Source: Deltaproteobacteria bacterium
GTDB taxonomy: Bacteria; Desulfobacterota; GWC2-55-46
Direction of reading: 5' to 3'
DNA: 64,000 bases
NCBI GenBank assembly: GCA_019912665.1
Contig: JAIOIE010000006.1
Location: forward strand, 310,001 to 374,000
The notes beneath the pieces are model-generated. The model saw nothing but the letters and a program-made list of their open reading frames with translations. It did no database searches and had not been told where the DNA came from. How positions within the stretch are numbered: position 1 is the first letter of the stretch; each line of letters begins with the position of its first letter. Below, one piece after another: positions 6,721 through 14,467 of the stretch. Both the position numbers and the translations under genes were made by a program.

Positions 6721-9354
6721 CTACTCGACACTCCTCCAGTCCGGGCCGCATTCTATGTTCACCCTTACAGGCACCTTGAGCTCAAGGACGCCTTCCATCT
6801 CCTCCCTTATAAGCTCCCTCATGGCCGGAAGCTCGCCCTCAGGCGCTTCGAAGATGAGCTCGTCGTGTATCTGGAGGAGCATGCGCGTGCGAGAGCCGCT
6901 CTCCTTGAGCCGCGAGGATATCCTTATCATCGCGGCCTTTATCATGTCGGCTGCCGAGCCCTGTATGGGGGTATTGATCGCCAGCCTGTTCCCGAGCCTT
7001 ACCGTAGCCTCAACCGGGCTCTTAAGCTCCGGGATAAAGCGGCGCCTTCCGAATATGGTCCGCGTAAAGCCGTTCCGGACGGCTTCGATTATTGTCCTAT
7101 CTATAAACTCCTTTACCAGCCTGTAGCGGTCGAAGTACATGTTTATGTAGTCGGTCGCCTCCTTCATCGATATCCCGAGCTCGGTAGAGAGGCCCCAGGG
7201 GCCCATGCCGTAGATTATGCCGAAGTTTATGGCTTTGGCCCTCCTCCTCATCTCCGTGGTAACGAGTCCGGGCATGGTGCCGAATATCTCGCTTGCGGTC
7301 CTCGTATGCACGTCCTCGTCTTTCAAAAAGGCGTCCATGAGTATCGGGTCTTCGGAGAGGTGAGCGACTATCCGGAGCTCTATCTGCGAGTAGTCGGCGC
7401 AGATGAACGAAAATCCGTCCTCCGCGACGAAGGCCTCCCTCACGCGCCCGGCCATCTCGCCCCTTATGGGGATATTCTGCAGGTTCGGCCTTGAGCTCGA
7501 AAGGCGGCCCGTGGCCGTGACCGTCTGGTTGTAGGTAGTGTGTATGCGGCCGGTCTCCGGGTTTACGATCTCAGCGAGGGCGTCGACGTACGTGGACTTC
7601 AATTTCGAGAGCTGCCTGAAGCCGATTATGAGCCTCGGGACCTCGTGCTCCACGGCGAGCTGCGTCAGGACCTCCTCGTCGGTCGAGTACCCGGTCTTGG
7701 TCTTCTTCGAGGGCCTTAGCCCGAGCGTGGTGAAAAGCACTTCCGAGAGCTGCTTCGGGGAGTTTATGTTGAACTCGGTCCCGGAAGCCGCGTATATCTC
7801 CCTTTCGATCGAAGCGAGCTCCTTTTCCATCTCCTTTGAGAGAAAGATGAGCTTCTCCCTGTCGAGCTTTATACCTGCAGCCTCCATTTCCGCAAGGACA
7901 CGGGAGAGGGGGAGCTCAAGATCCTTATATAGCGGCCAGAGACCATTATCCTCAAGCTCTTTCTTAAGTATTTCCGAAATATCCAGTATACTGCAGGCTT
8001 TTTTGCATTCTGTGAGCGCTTCGGTCTCAAAATCGGCCCCGTCCCTAAGCTCCTCTGTAGAAAGTCCCAGGAGCTCATAGCCGAGGGCAGGAACCGTGTG
8101 GTCGGGCTTCGAGGGGTTTACGAGATATGAGGCAAGAGAGACGTCCATGCCGACCCCCCTCGCCTCCACGCCCATCCTGCCAAGGAAGAGGTAAAGAGCC
8201 TTGGAGCTGTCCGTATGCTTCGCTATTTCCGCGTCCTCCATAAGGGGCCTTATCGCCGCCACAAGCTCGGCGGGGGCAATATGGCCGGAGACGACCGGCA
8301 CGAACCTGCCCTTTTTCCGACCCAGGCCGAAAGCGGCCCCCTTGAGTTTTCCGTTAAAGCCCTCCTCCGTAAGCGACAGCGTGATTGATACCTTCTTAAG
8401 TGCCGAGAGCTCGGATGCGAGCCCTGAGAGCCCCTCCTTGTCTAGCACGGCAGAATAGTCTCCACCCTCCTCCACGGGCCTCGGCGCCTCGGGCATCATC
8501 TCGCTTATGAGCTTCCTGAATTCGAGCTCTGAAAGGAGCGGGCCGAGGGCGGCATAGTCAGGCCCCGAGTATCTCAATTCCTCAAGCTCGCATTCAAGAG
8601 GGACATCGGGATTGAGCGTCACGATCTGGAGCGAGAGCGAGGCCTGCTCCCTGTTAGATATGAGGTTTTCCTTTAATTTAGGTTTGGAAATACTCTCTAT
8701 ATTTTCATAAATCCCATCAACAGAGCCGAATTCGTTTATGAGCTTGGCTGCGGTTTTGATGCCAACGCCCGGTACGCCCGGTACGCTGTCGGTAGCGTCA
8801 CCGGAAAGGGCCAGGAGGTCCCTTATCCGCTCCGGGCCGACCCCGAACTTATCCCTGACCTCAGAGGGGCCGTACTCCTTCCCTGTCATGTAGTCGAGTA
8901 TCACGGTATTGTCGTCGACGAGCTGGTACATGTCCTTGTCGCCCGTTATGATTGCGAGCTTCACGCCCGCTGCCTCGAACTTTTTTACCAGGGTGGCTAT
9001 GACGTCGTCCGCCTCGAAGGAGGCCATCTCGATAGACCGTATGTTCAATGCCCTGGCCATCTGCTTCACATACGGGACCTGGAGGGAGAGGCTGTCGGGC
9101 ATGGGGGGCCTCTCGGCCTTGTAACCAGGCATGAGCCCGTGCCTGAACGAGGGGCCCTTTACGTCGAACGCTATCACAATGTACTCTGGTTTGAAGTCGT
9201 TTAGTATCTTCCGGAGCGACTGCGTAAAACCGTATACCGCGTTCGTCGGGAGCCCCTTGGAATTGGTGAAGGTGGAAGGGATGGCGTGGAAGGCCCGGTA
9301 CATTATCGAGCTTCCGTCTATTATGAAAAGCCTGTTACCCGTATTATCAGTCAT
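6721..9354 (-). CDS. polA: DNA polymerase I
   Basis: An 877-residue family A polymerase. The N-terminal 5' nuclease domain is clear (LFIIDGSSIMYRAFHA, EADDVIATLV, GDKDMYQLV, then the helix-hairpin-helix region). The polymerase domain carries GRLSSSRPNLQNIPIR, DYSQIELRIVAHLSED, RRRAKAINFGIIYG and QIHDELIFE. The middle domain has the 3'-5' exonuclease fold but lacks the DxE motif (VSITLSLTEEGFNG at that place) and the later Asp of the YxxxD motif, so proofreading is probably lost, as in many non-enteric Pol I enzymes. It removes RNA primers and fills gaps in replication and repair. It is divergent from the next gene, with an ATG preceded by GGAG. Confidence 0.97.
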   Translation of the reverse strand: MTDNTGNRLFIIDGSSIMYRAFHAIPSTFTNSKGLPTNAVYGFTQSLRKILNDFKPEYIVIAFDVKGPSFRHGLMPGYKAERPPMPDSLSLQVPYVKQMARALNIRSIEMASFEADDVIATLVKKFEAAGVKLAIITGDKDMYQLVDDNTVILDYMTGKEYGPSEVRDKFGVGPERIRDLLALSGDATDSVPGVPGVGIKTAAKLINEFGSVDGIYENIESISKPKLKENLISNREQASLSLQIVTLNPDVPLECELEELRYSGPDYAALGPLLSELEFRKLISEMMPEAPRPVEEGGDYSAVLDKEGLSGLASELSALKKVSITLSLTEEGFNGKLKGAAFGLGRKKGRFVPVVSGHIAPAELVAAIRPLMEDAEIAKHTDSSKALYLFLGRMGVEARGVGMDVSLASYLVNPSKPDHTVPALGYELLGLSTEELRDGADFETEALTECKKACSILDISEILKKELEDNGLWPLYKDLELPLSRVLAEMEAAGIKLDREKLIFLSKEMEKELASIEREIYAASGTEFNINSPKQLSEVLFTTLGLRPSKKTKTGYSTDEEVLTQLAVEHEVPRLIIGFRQLSKLKSTYVDALAEIVNPETGRIHTTYNQTVTATGRLSSSRPNLQNIPIRGEMAGRVREAFVAEDGFSFICADYSQIELRIVAHLSEDPILMDAFLKDEDVHTRTASEIFGTMPGLVTTEMRRRAKAINFGIIYGMGPWGLSTELGISMKEATDYINMYFDRYRLVKEFIDRTIIEAVRNGFTRTIFGRRRFIPELKSPVEATVRLGNRLAINTPIQGSAADMIKAAMIRISSRLKESGSRTRMLLQIHDELIFEAPEGELPAMRELIREEMEGVLELKVPVRVNIECGPDWRSVE

Positions 9355-9360
9355 GCTCCA

Positions 9361-9388
9361 TTGACAGCCCCGGCAGCAGCTGTATATA
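9361..9388 (+). promoter_or_regulatory. Promoter adjoining the start codon of the secreted protein gene
   Basis: TTGACA, 16 bp, TATATA. Only 7 nt (CTTTGTC) separate the -10 box from the ATG, so transcription would begin at or next to the start codon. There is no Shine-Dalgarno sequence. Confidence 0.55.
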
Positions 9389-9395
9389 CTTTGTC

Positions 9396-9905
9396 ATGGC
9401 CAGGGCGCTCCTATTCCTTATCTTTCTACTCCTCCCCTCACCCGTGTGGGCCCAGAGAGACGCGGTCTCTACCGCATTTAACATTGTAGAGAATTTCCAT
9501 AAAGAAGCAAACATATTAATGGGCGGAGCTGGCCTGCCGGAAGTCTCGCCCGCCGAGAAGGAACGGGCCGTCTCAGAGCTAAGGACCGTCCGTATTACGG
9601 AGCGGCCAGGGAGAAGCAGGCTCGAGCGGGTGCACGGGATTGTAGACGCCTACACCAACCGGGTGCTTGGCATGGTCGAAGCCCGGCTTGAAGGGGTGCG
9701 GGGCGAAAAAGAAGAGTATCTGAGAGAGGGTGTCAAAAGGCTGAATGCCCTCAGGTTCGACGAGCTTACGCGCCTTCGCGGCACGCTCGCCATAGAGGAG
9801 CCGTCAAACGGAAGGAGGCCCGAACTCCCCTTCTCCTTCGACCCCACCCCGCCTCACGAGAGGCCCTCGCCTCCGGACGGCCCGCCCGGCATACTGTACC
9901 GATAG
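9396..9905 (+). CDS. Small secreted or periplasmic protein of unknown function
   Basis: A 169-residue protein. The first 19 residues are a clean signal peptide (hydrophobic ALLFLIFLLLPSP, then VWA before QRD). The middle is helical and charged, and the last 35 residues are rich in Pro (PPHERPSPPDGPPGILYR). No recognised domain. The signal peptide fixes the start at this ATG, yet no ribosome-binding site precedes it. Instead a promoter -10 box sits 7 nt upstream, suggesting a leaderless message. It is transcribed away from polA, with about 40 nt between the start codons. Confidence 0.7.
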   Translation: MARALLFLIFLLLPSPVWAQRDAVSTAFNIVENFHKEANILMGGAGLPEVSPAEKERAVSELRTVRITERPGRSRLERVHGIVDAYTNRVLGMVEARLEGVRGEKEEYLREGVKRLNALRFDELTRLRGTLAIEEPSNGRRPELPFSFDPTPPHERPSPPDGPPGILYR

Positions 9906-9959
9906 ATAACTCGGCAAAAAAACGGGAACGCGGGTTCAGATGCAGCCCCTTGGTGCAAT

Positions 9960-10081
9960 CCGAAGCTCTCAAAAAGCTCAAGATGCAAGAGTCGAAAAAT
10001 GAGGCATGAGGCTTACTTTTTTGTACGCCGCCATGCGAATTTTGAAGATGATGAAGCAGATTGTTTTTTTTCAGCAGCCTG
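9960..10081 (+). repeat. MITE-like intergenic repeat, copy 2 of 3
   Basis: About 122 bp, same orientation as copy 1. The right terminal repeat is intact (TTTTTTCAGCAGCCTG); the left is decayed (GAAGCTCTCAAAAAGC). The shared core GATGCAAGAGTCGAAAAATG and the hairpin arms GGCTTAC/GTACGCC are present. It ends a few bases before the terminator of the DEAD-box gene. Confidence 0.82.
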
Positions 10082-10083
10082 CT

Positions 10084-10119
10084 AAATAAAAAAAGCCCCC
10101 GCCACTAAAGGCGGGGGCT
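10084..10119 (-). terminator. Rho-independent terminator of the DEAD-box helicase gene
   Basis: A perfect 10-bp stem (AGCCCCCGCC/GGCGGGGGCT) with a 6-nt loop, followed on the minus strand by a run of seven T. Confidence 0.9.
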
Positions 10120-10148
10120 ATAAGATAAATCCGATTCAAGCCCGGTAA

Positions 10149-11387
10149 TCAACCCCGGCGGGAGGGCCTCCTGAAGCCTCCCGGACTATTGAAACGGCTA
10201 TTCCCCGCGCTTCTCTGATGCGCCGCGGCCCTGGGCGCGGAAGGCTCAGAGGCGTCCTGCTGAAAACCCGGCACCTCCTCTACGGGTATCTTACGGCCGA
10301 GGAGGCGCTGTATGTTCGTGAGATATTCCTTTTCGTCGGCGGAGACGAGCGATAGCGCGGTGCCTCCGGCCCCGGCACGCCCGGTCCGGCCGATCCGGTG
10401 TATATAGTCTTCGGGGATATTGGGGAGGTCGTAATTCACGACGTGCGGGAGGCTCTCTATATCAAGGCCCCTGGCCGCGATGTCCGTAGCTACAAGCACC
10501 CTCACCGAGCCGTTCTTGAACTCGGAAAGGGCCCTGGTGCGGGCCGACTGGCTCTTATTCCCGTGGATGGCCGTCGAGTTTATGCCGTCCTTCAAGAGCT
10601 GCTCCGCGAGCCTGTTCGCGCCGTGCTTGGTGCGGGTGAAAACGAGGGCCTGGCGCCAGCCGCCGGATTTAACGAGGTGCGAGAGGAGCTCCCTTTTCCG
10701 GGTCTGCTTAACCGGATGCACAACCTGGGAGACCGCCTCGGCAGGAGTGTTCCTCCGCGCGGCCTCCAGGACGGCAGGCTCATGCAGTAGCCCATCCGCG
10801 AGGCGCTTTATTTCGTCATTGTAGGTCGCGGAGAAGAGGAGGTTCTGCCGCCTTCCGGGAAGGAGCTTCAATACGCGGCGTATGTCGTGTATGAAGCCCA
10901 TGTCGAGCATGCGGTCCGCCTCGTCGAGGACGAGTATCTCTACCTCCGAGAGGTTAACCGTCCTCTGCCCCGCGTGGTCGAGGAGGCGGCCAGGGGTGGC
11001 GACGAGTATGTCCACCCCGCGGCGGAGCTCATCTATCTGGGGGTTTATGCCCACGCCGCCGTAAATGACAGCAGCCCTCAAGCGGAGGTTCTTGCCGTAG
11101 GTCCGCACACTTTCTCCGACCTGCGCGGCAAGCTCACGGGTGGGTGTGAGGACAAGGGCCCTGGGCGCCCTGCCTCTTTCCTCGCGCCTCGTCCGGCTCA
11201 GAAGTTCGAGCATCGGGAGCGTGAAAGCGGCGGTCTTTCCTGTGCCGGTCTGGGCGCCCGCCATTACGTCTCGGCCTTCGAGGATAACGGGGATGGTCTT
11301 GGCCTGGATGGGTGTGGGGTCAGTATAGCCCTCCCCTTCCACGGCTTTCAGCAGTTCGGCCCTCAAGCCGAGTAGATCAAATGACAT
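10149..11387 (-). CDS. DEAD-box ATP-dependent RNA helicase, RhlE-like
   Basis: A 412-residue helicase with the Q motif ([15 protein letters not shown]), Walker [30 protein letters not shown] in [12 protein letters not shown], and the C-terminal helicase motifs ARGLD and HRIGRTGR. The C-terminal tail is short, basic and Gly/Arg/Ser-rich, as in RhlE-type enzymes that remodel RNA in ribosome assembly or mRNA decay. The start ATG is preceded by GGAG. It is a single gene closed by its own terminator. The subfamily assignment is by general resemblance. Confidence 0.95.
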   Translation of the reverse strand: MSFDLLGLRAELLKAVEGEGYTDPTPIQAKTIPVILEGRDVMAGAQTGTGKTAAFTLPMLELLSRTRREERGRAPRALVLTPTRELAAQVGESVRTYGKNLRLRAAVIYGGVGINPQIDELRRGVDILVATPGRLLDHAGQRTVNLSEVEILVLDEADRMLDMGFIHDIRRVLKLLPGRRQNLLFSATYNDEIKRLADGLLHEPAVLEAARRNTPAEAVSQVVHPVKQTRKRELLSHLVKSGGWRQALVFTRTKHGANRLAEQLLKDGINSTAIHGNKSQSARTRALSEFKNGSVRVLVATDIAARGLDIESLPHVVNYDLPNIPEDYIHRIGRTGRAGAGGTALSLVSADEKEYLTNIQRLLGRKIPVEEVPGFQQDASEPSAPRAAAHQRSAGNSRFNSPGGFRRPSRRG

Positions 11388-11486
11388 GACAAATTACTCC
11401 GGAAACAGCCTACCCAATAATGGGCCGGTCTAGGCGGGATCGTTTAAAGGTTATTCTGGGTGAGGTTGATGTAAGGGAGGCCAACC

Positions 11487-11570
11487 ATGACACAGCTTGC
11501 GCCGACCGAATGGCGACAAGAAATAAAAACAGAGTACCATAACACCAAAAATTACAAAGGGCAAGCATAA
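11487..11570 (+). CDS. Possible small ORF, 27 codons
   Basis: ATG preceded by a good ribosome site (AAGGGAGGCCAACC). The peptide begins MTQLAPTEWR and ends YKGQA; it is polar, with no membrane segment. It lies in the otherwise empty 322-nt gap between the helicase and ZIP-transporter genes, and a second small ORF starts one base after its stop. No family is recognised; it could be a remnant. Confidence 0.3.
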   Translation: MTQLAPTEWRQEIKTEYHNTKNYKGQA

Positions 11571-11571
11571 A

Positions 11572-11661
11572 ATGAAGCCGCTTGAAAAGAGGATCGCCGG
11601 GATGTTACAAATCTCGATAGGGGGCGACTGGGAAGACCATGACTCACCTTTCGAAAATTGA
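11572..11661 (+). CDS. Possible small ORF, 29 codons
   Basis: Begins one base after the previous small ORF, with AAAGGG about 10 nt upstream. The peptide begins MKPLEKRIAG and ends HDSPFEN. No recognised domain. It may be translationally coupled to the ORF before it, or both may be chance ORFs in the leader of the ZIP transporter gene 48 nt downstream. Confidence 0.25.
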   Translation: MKPLEKRIAGMLQISIGGDWEDHDSPFEN

Positions 11662-11709
11662 AGCTACGGCGGGATGTATAAGGCCCATCTCGCGCACCAC
11701 GGAGGACGT

Positions 11710-12606
11710 ATGAGCGGCGTCTGGCTCGCGCTCGGGCTTACTCTTTTCGCCGGAATGGCTACGGGCATCGGTAGCGCCATAGCCTTCTTCGCCAAACGGA
11801 CCAATTACCGCTTTCTTTCGGTCTCGACAGGCTTCTCGGCCGGGGTAATGCTCTATGTCTCGTTCGTCGAGATACTCTTAAAGGGCGGTAACGCTTTGAC
11901 CGAGGCTTACGGAGACTACTGGGGGCACTGGGCGAACGCGGGCTCGTTCTTCGGCGGCATCCTTTTCATCGGCGCTATCGACAACCTCATCCCTGCTGCC
12001 AAAAACCCGCACGAGACCCATGCAGGCTCGGAACGGGCTCCGCTTAAAGGAGAGGCCGCAACCGGAGCCGGCGTAACGGCATTTGATAACCAGGCCGGGA
12101 GCATACACGACCACGCTGCGCATAACAATAAGCTCCACAGGATGGGGCTCTTTACGGCCCTCGCGATCGCCATCCATAACCTGCCCGAGGGCCTCGCGAC
12201 ATTCCTCGCGGCCATGCACGACCCCGGCCTCGGCATAGCAATAGCGGTCGCCGTGGCTCTCCACAATATCCCGGAGGGCATAAGCGTCTCCGTCCCCATC
12301 TATTACGCCACGGGGAAACGCGGCAAGGCATTCATCTACTCGCTCTTGAGCGGCCTTGCCGAGCCCGTAGGAGCGCTCATAGGTTACCTTCTCATCCTTT
12401 ATTTTGTGGGCGTGAACGGCGACGGGAAGGTAATCCCGCCCGAGGTCATGGGCATGGCATTCGGCGGCATAGCCGGGGTAATGGTCTACATAAGCCTGGA
12501 CGAGCTACTTCCCACGAGCCGAACTTATGGAAAAGGGCACGACAGCATCCTCGGCCTGGTCTTCGGGATGGGGGTCATGGCGTTGAGTCTTCTATTGATG
12601 AAGTAG
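11710..12606 (+). CDS. ZIP-family divalent metal transporter (ZupT-like)
   Basis: A 298-residue inner-membrane protein with about eight hydrophobic segments and the two ZIP metal-site motifs HNLPEGLA and HNIPEGIS. A cytoplasmic loop with several His (about residues 115-150) lies between TM3 and TM4. ZupT-type proteins import Zn, Fe, Mn or Co. The start was set at the ATG with GGAGGACGT upstream rather than an earlier in-frame ATG. It stands alone and is separate from the znu operon 15 kb away. Confidence 0.93.
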   Translation: MSGVWLALGLTLFAGMATGIGSAIAFFAKRTNYRFLSVSTGFSAGVMLYVSFVEILLKGGNALTEAYGDYWGHWANAGSFFGGILFIGAIDNLIPAAKNPHETHAGSERAPLKGEAATGAGVTAFDNQAGSIHDHAAHNNKLHRMGLFTALAIAIHNLPEGLATFLAAMHDPGLGIAIAVAVALHNIPEGISVSVPIYYATGKRGKAFIYSLLSGLAEPVGALIGYLLILYFVGVNGDGKVIPPEVMGMAFGGIAGVMVYISLDELLPTSRTYGKGHDSILGLVFGMGVMALSLLLMK

Positions 12607-12654
12607 GCGCATTGTTTTTTTTCGATTGGCCTGCAAGGAAAGGATTACAGACGC

Positions 12655-13167
12655 ATGAAATCTGAATTTATTATCAGGAGCGAAACAGAAGCCGATGTCG
12701 ACGCCATAGCCGCTGTGACAATTGCGGCATTCAAGACCCTGGAAATCAGCAATCATACGGAACAGTTTGTCATTGCGGCTCTACGCGCCGCCAAAGCCCT
12801 TACGGTATCGCTCGTAGCGGAAGCGCATGGCCGGGTGATTGGGCATATTGCCTTCTCTCCGGTCGGCATTTCGGACGGCACCCGGAACTGGTACGGCCTC
12901 GGCCCTGTCTCGGTGCTGCCGGCGTACCAGCGGCAGGGCATCGGCAAAGCCCTGATACGGGAAGGCTTATCACGGCTGAAAACCCTGAACGCTAAAGGAT
13001 GCTGTCTCGTGGGGTATCCGGATTACTACAGGCAATTCGGGTTCAGGAACATACCGGGACTTGTGCATGAGGGAGTGCCTCAGGAATTCTTTCTCGCCCT
13101 CTCTTTTGTAGGGCATACTCCACAGGGCACAGTCACCTTCCATGAGGCATTCAAGGCGAGCGGCTGA
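12655..13167 (+). CDS. GNAT-family N-acetyltransferase (YhbS-like)
   Basis: A 170-residue single GNAT domain. The acetyl-CoA loop is visible as VLPAYQRQGIGKALI, followed by a helix and the CCLVGYPDYYRQFGF segment typical of YhbS-type proteins. The substrate cannot be told. Its base composition appears less GC-rich than its neighbours and it lies next to a tRNA gene, so acquisition by transfer is possible but unproven. Confidence 0.9.
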   Translation: MKSEFIIRSETEADVDAIAAVTIAAFKTLEISNHTEQFVIAALRAAKALTVSLVAEAHGRVIGHIAFSPVGISDGTRNWYGLGPVSVLPAYQRQGIGKALIREGLSRLKTLNAKGCCLVGYPDYYRQFGFRNIPGLVHEGVPQEFFLALSFVGHTPQGTVTFHEAFKASG

Positions 13168-13232
13168 CAAGAGGTGAACGCGGCGCTTAAGGGCGATCGG
13201 GTTGGACAAAGGGTTTGCTATACCCTGAAATA

Positions 13233-13270
13233 TCAAAAGGGGCTACGGGCTCTAACCCGTAACCCCTTGA
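13233..13270 (-). terminator. Terminator downstream of tRNA-Arg
   Basis: On the minus strand, directly after the tRNA: a 13-bp stem (AAGGGGTTACGGG with CCCGTAGCCCCTT, one mismatch), 6-nt loop, then TTTT. Confidence 0.8.
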
Positions 13271-13276
13271 TTTTTA

Positions 13277-13353
13277 TGGCGCCCCCGAGACGATTCGAAC
13301 GTCCGACACACGGATTAGGAATCCGTTGCTCTATCCTGCTGAGCTACGGGGGC
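13277..13353 (-). tRNA. tRNA-Arg (anticodon CCT)
   Basis: A complete 77-nt cloverleaf with encoded CCA. The acceptor stem is GCCCCCG/CGGGGGC; the D arm contains AGCTCAGCAGGATAGAG; the anticodon stem-loop CGGATTCCTAATCCG gives anticodon CCT, reading AGG; the T arm is GGACGTTCGAATCGTC-like. AGG is one of the most used Arg codons in this window. The 278 nt upstream contain a TTGACA (about 95 nt away) without a convincing -10, and no gene. Confidence 0.97.
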
Positions 13354-13631
13354 GTTGAGGTGGATTTCGATGTAATTTGCGGGTATTGCGTTGCCCCGCC
13401 GTGCGGAAGAGGCGGAACCTTTAGAGTTTCTCAAAAAAAGGGCCTTCTGTCAATTCAAAAAATCAGCCCAAAGGCCGGTCAAAGAATACAAATTAAAAAA
13501 TACTCATTAATCACTTAAAAGGCTGGCATCTGCCCTGCCCCTTCCCTCCCCCATTGTTCTACTTGACTCGCCCCTCCCCCGGAAAAAGAATTTAATATAA
13601 AGCCGCTTCCAAGCGGAACGGGAGGTGTATT

Positions 13632-14384
13632 ATGCCTAAGCCCGAGGTGCTTGAGAGAGGTAATATATATTTCATATACAGGCCGAAGGTCGAGGAAGAG
13701 GAGGTAAAGGGCCTTAAGGAGGTGCAGAGGTTCTACATGGTCCTGAGCCCTGAGGGGAAAAAGGTATACCGCCTCATCGTCGTCGGCAGGCAGGCATTGC
13801 CAGATGTCGAGGGCGGAGAGAGGAGCTGGGGCTTCGTGGACAAGGTCGGCAGAAAGGCCGAGGAGGTCGAAGACGAGCTCGAAGGAAAAGAATACAGGAC
13901 AAAGACCAGGGGCGAAAGGGAGCTCCCAGCGGCCCGCCCCGCTGGCGAAGGGGTCTACGCGATAGCAAGGCACGGCGACCACACCCACCTGGCGTATTCG
14001 CTCGAACTCCCGGAAAGACCGGGCGAGGTGCAGGAGGCCTTCAGGATAGAAGACGAGGCGAGCTATATCATAACGATCAAGAACCCTGAAAAGCCCGCGC
14101 CGCCCGGCGCAGGACTCAAGGGCCGCAAGAAGGCCGACTTCCCCAAGAGGCTCATGCAAAAGTTCGACGGGAGGAGGTTTGCCGACGCCGACCCTCCCGA
14201 CTTTCTCGACTACGAGGGCGCGGAGATGATATTAATCGGCGCTTCCGAAGACCCCATGAAGGAGCTCGGGCTTAAGCTTGAGGCCGAGGACGAGACCGAG
14301 TCCTCGGCGGACGTCTTCAGGGACTTGAGACTCGAACGCGAGAAGCACCCGATTGAGCCGCTACTTAAGGGAAGGTGGAAGTAG
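13632..14384 (+). CDS. Conserved-type hypothetical protein, 250 residues
   Basis: A soluble, highly charged protein with no signal peptide or membrane segment. It opens MPKPEVLERGNIYFIYRPKV and contains YMVLSPEGKKVYRLIVVGRQ and a GVYAIARHGDHTHLAYSLE segment. I do not recognise a named domain, and no function is offered. The ribosome site GGGAGGTGTATT fixes the start. It precedes the DUF389 gene on the same strand (gap about 84 nt), so co-transcription is possible. Confidence 0.8.
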   Translation: MPKPEVLERGNIYFIYRPKVEEEEVKGLKEVQRFYMVLSPEGKKVYRLIVVGRQALPDVEGGERSWGFVDKVGRKAEEVEDELEGKEYRTKTRGERELPAARPAGEGVYAIARHGDHTHLAYSLELPERPGEVQEAFRIEDEASYIITIKNPEKPAPPGAGLKGRKKADFPKRLMQKFDGRRFADADPPDFLDYEGAEMILIGASEDPMKELGLKLEAEDETESSADVFRDLRLEREKHPIEPLLKGRWK

Positions 14385-14467
14385 GCCCGCCTCTGACCCG
14401 CTTGAATGGACAAAATGCCCGTCTTTTTGATATATTCCGTTGTACGGAATTGAAAGGGACGGGTGCC

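Noticed and set aside
13425-13453. Promoter of tRNA-Arg from TTGACA at 13448-13453 (minus strand)
   Set aside because: The -35 is perfect, but the hexamer 17 bp on (GAAACT) matches only 3 of 6, so it is noted but not listed.
14375-14467. Earlier ATG start for the DUF389 protein
   Set aside because: It overlaps the end of the previous gene and lacks a ribosome site; the GTG after GGGACGG begins the conserved part.
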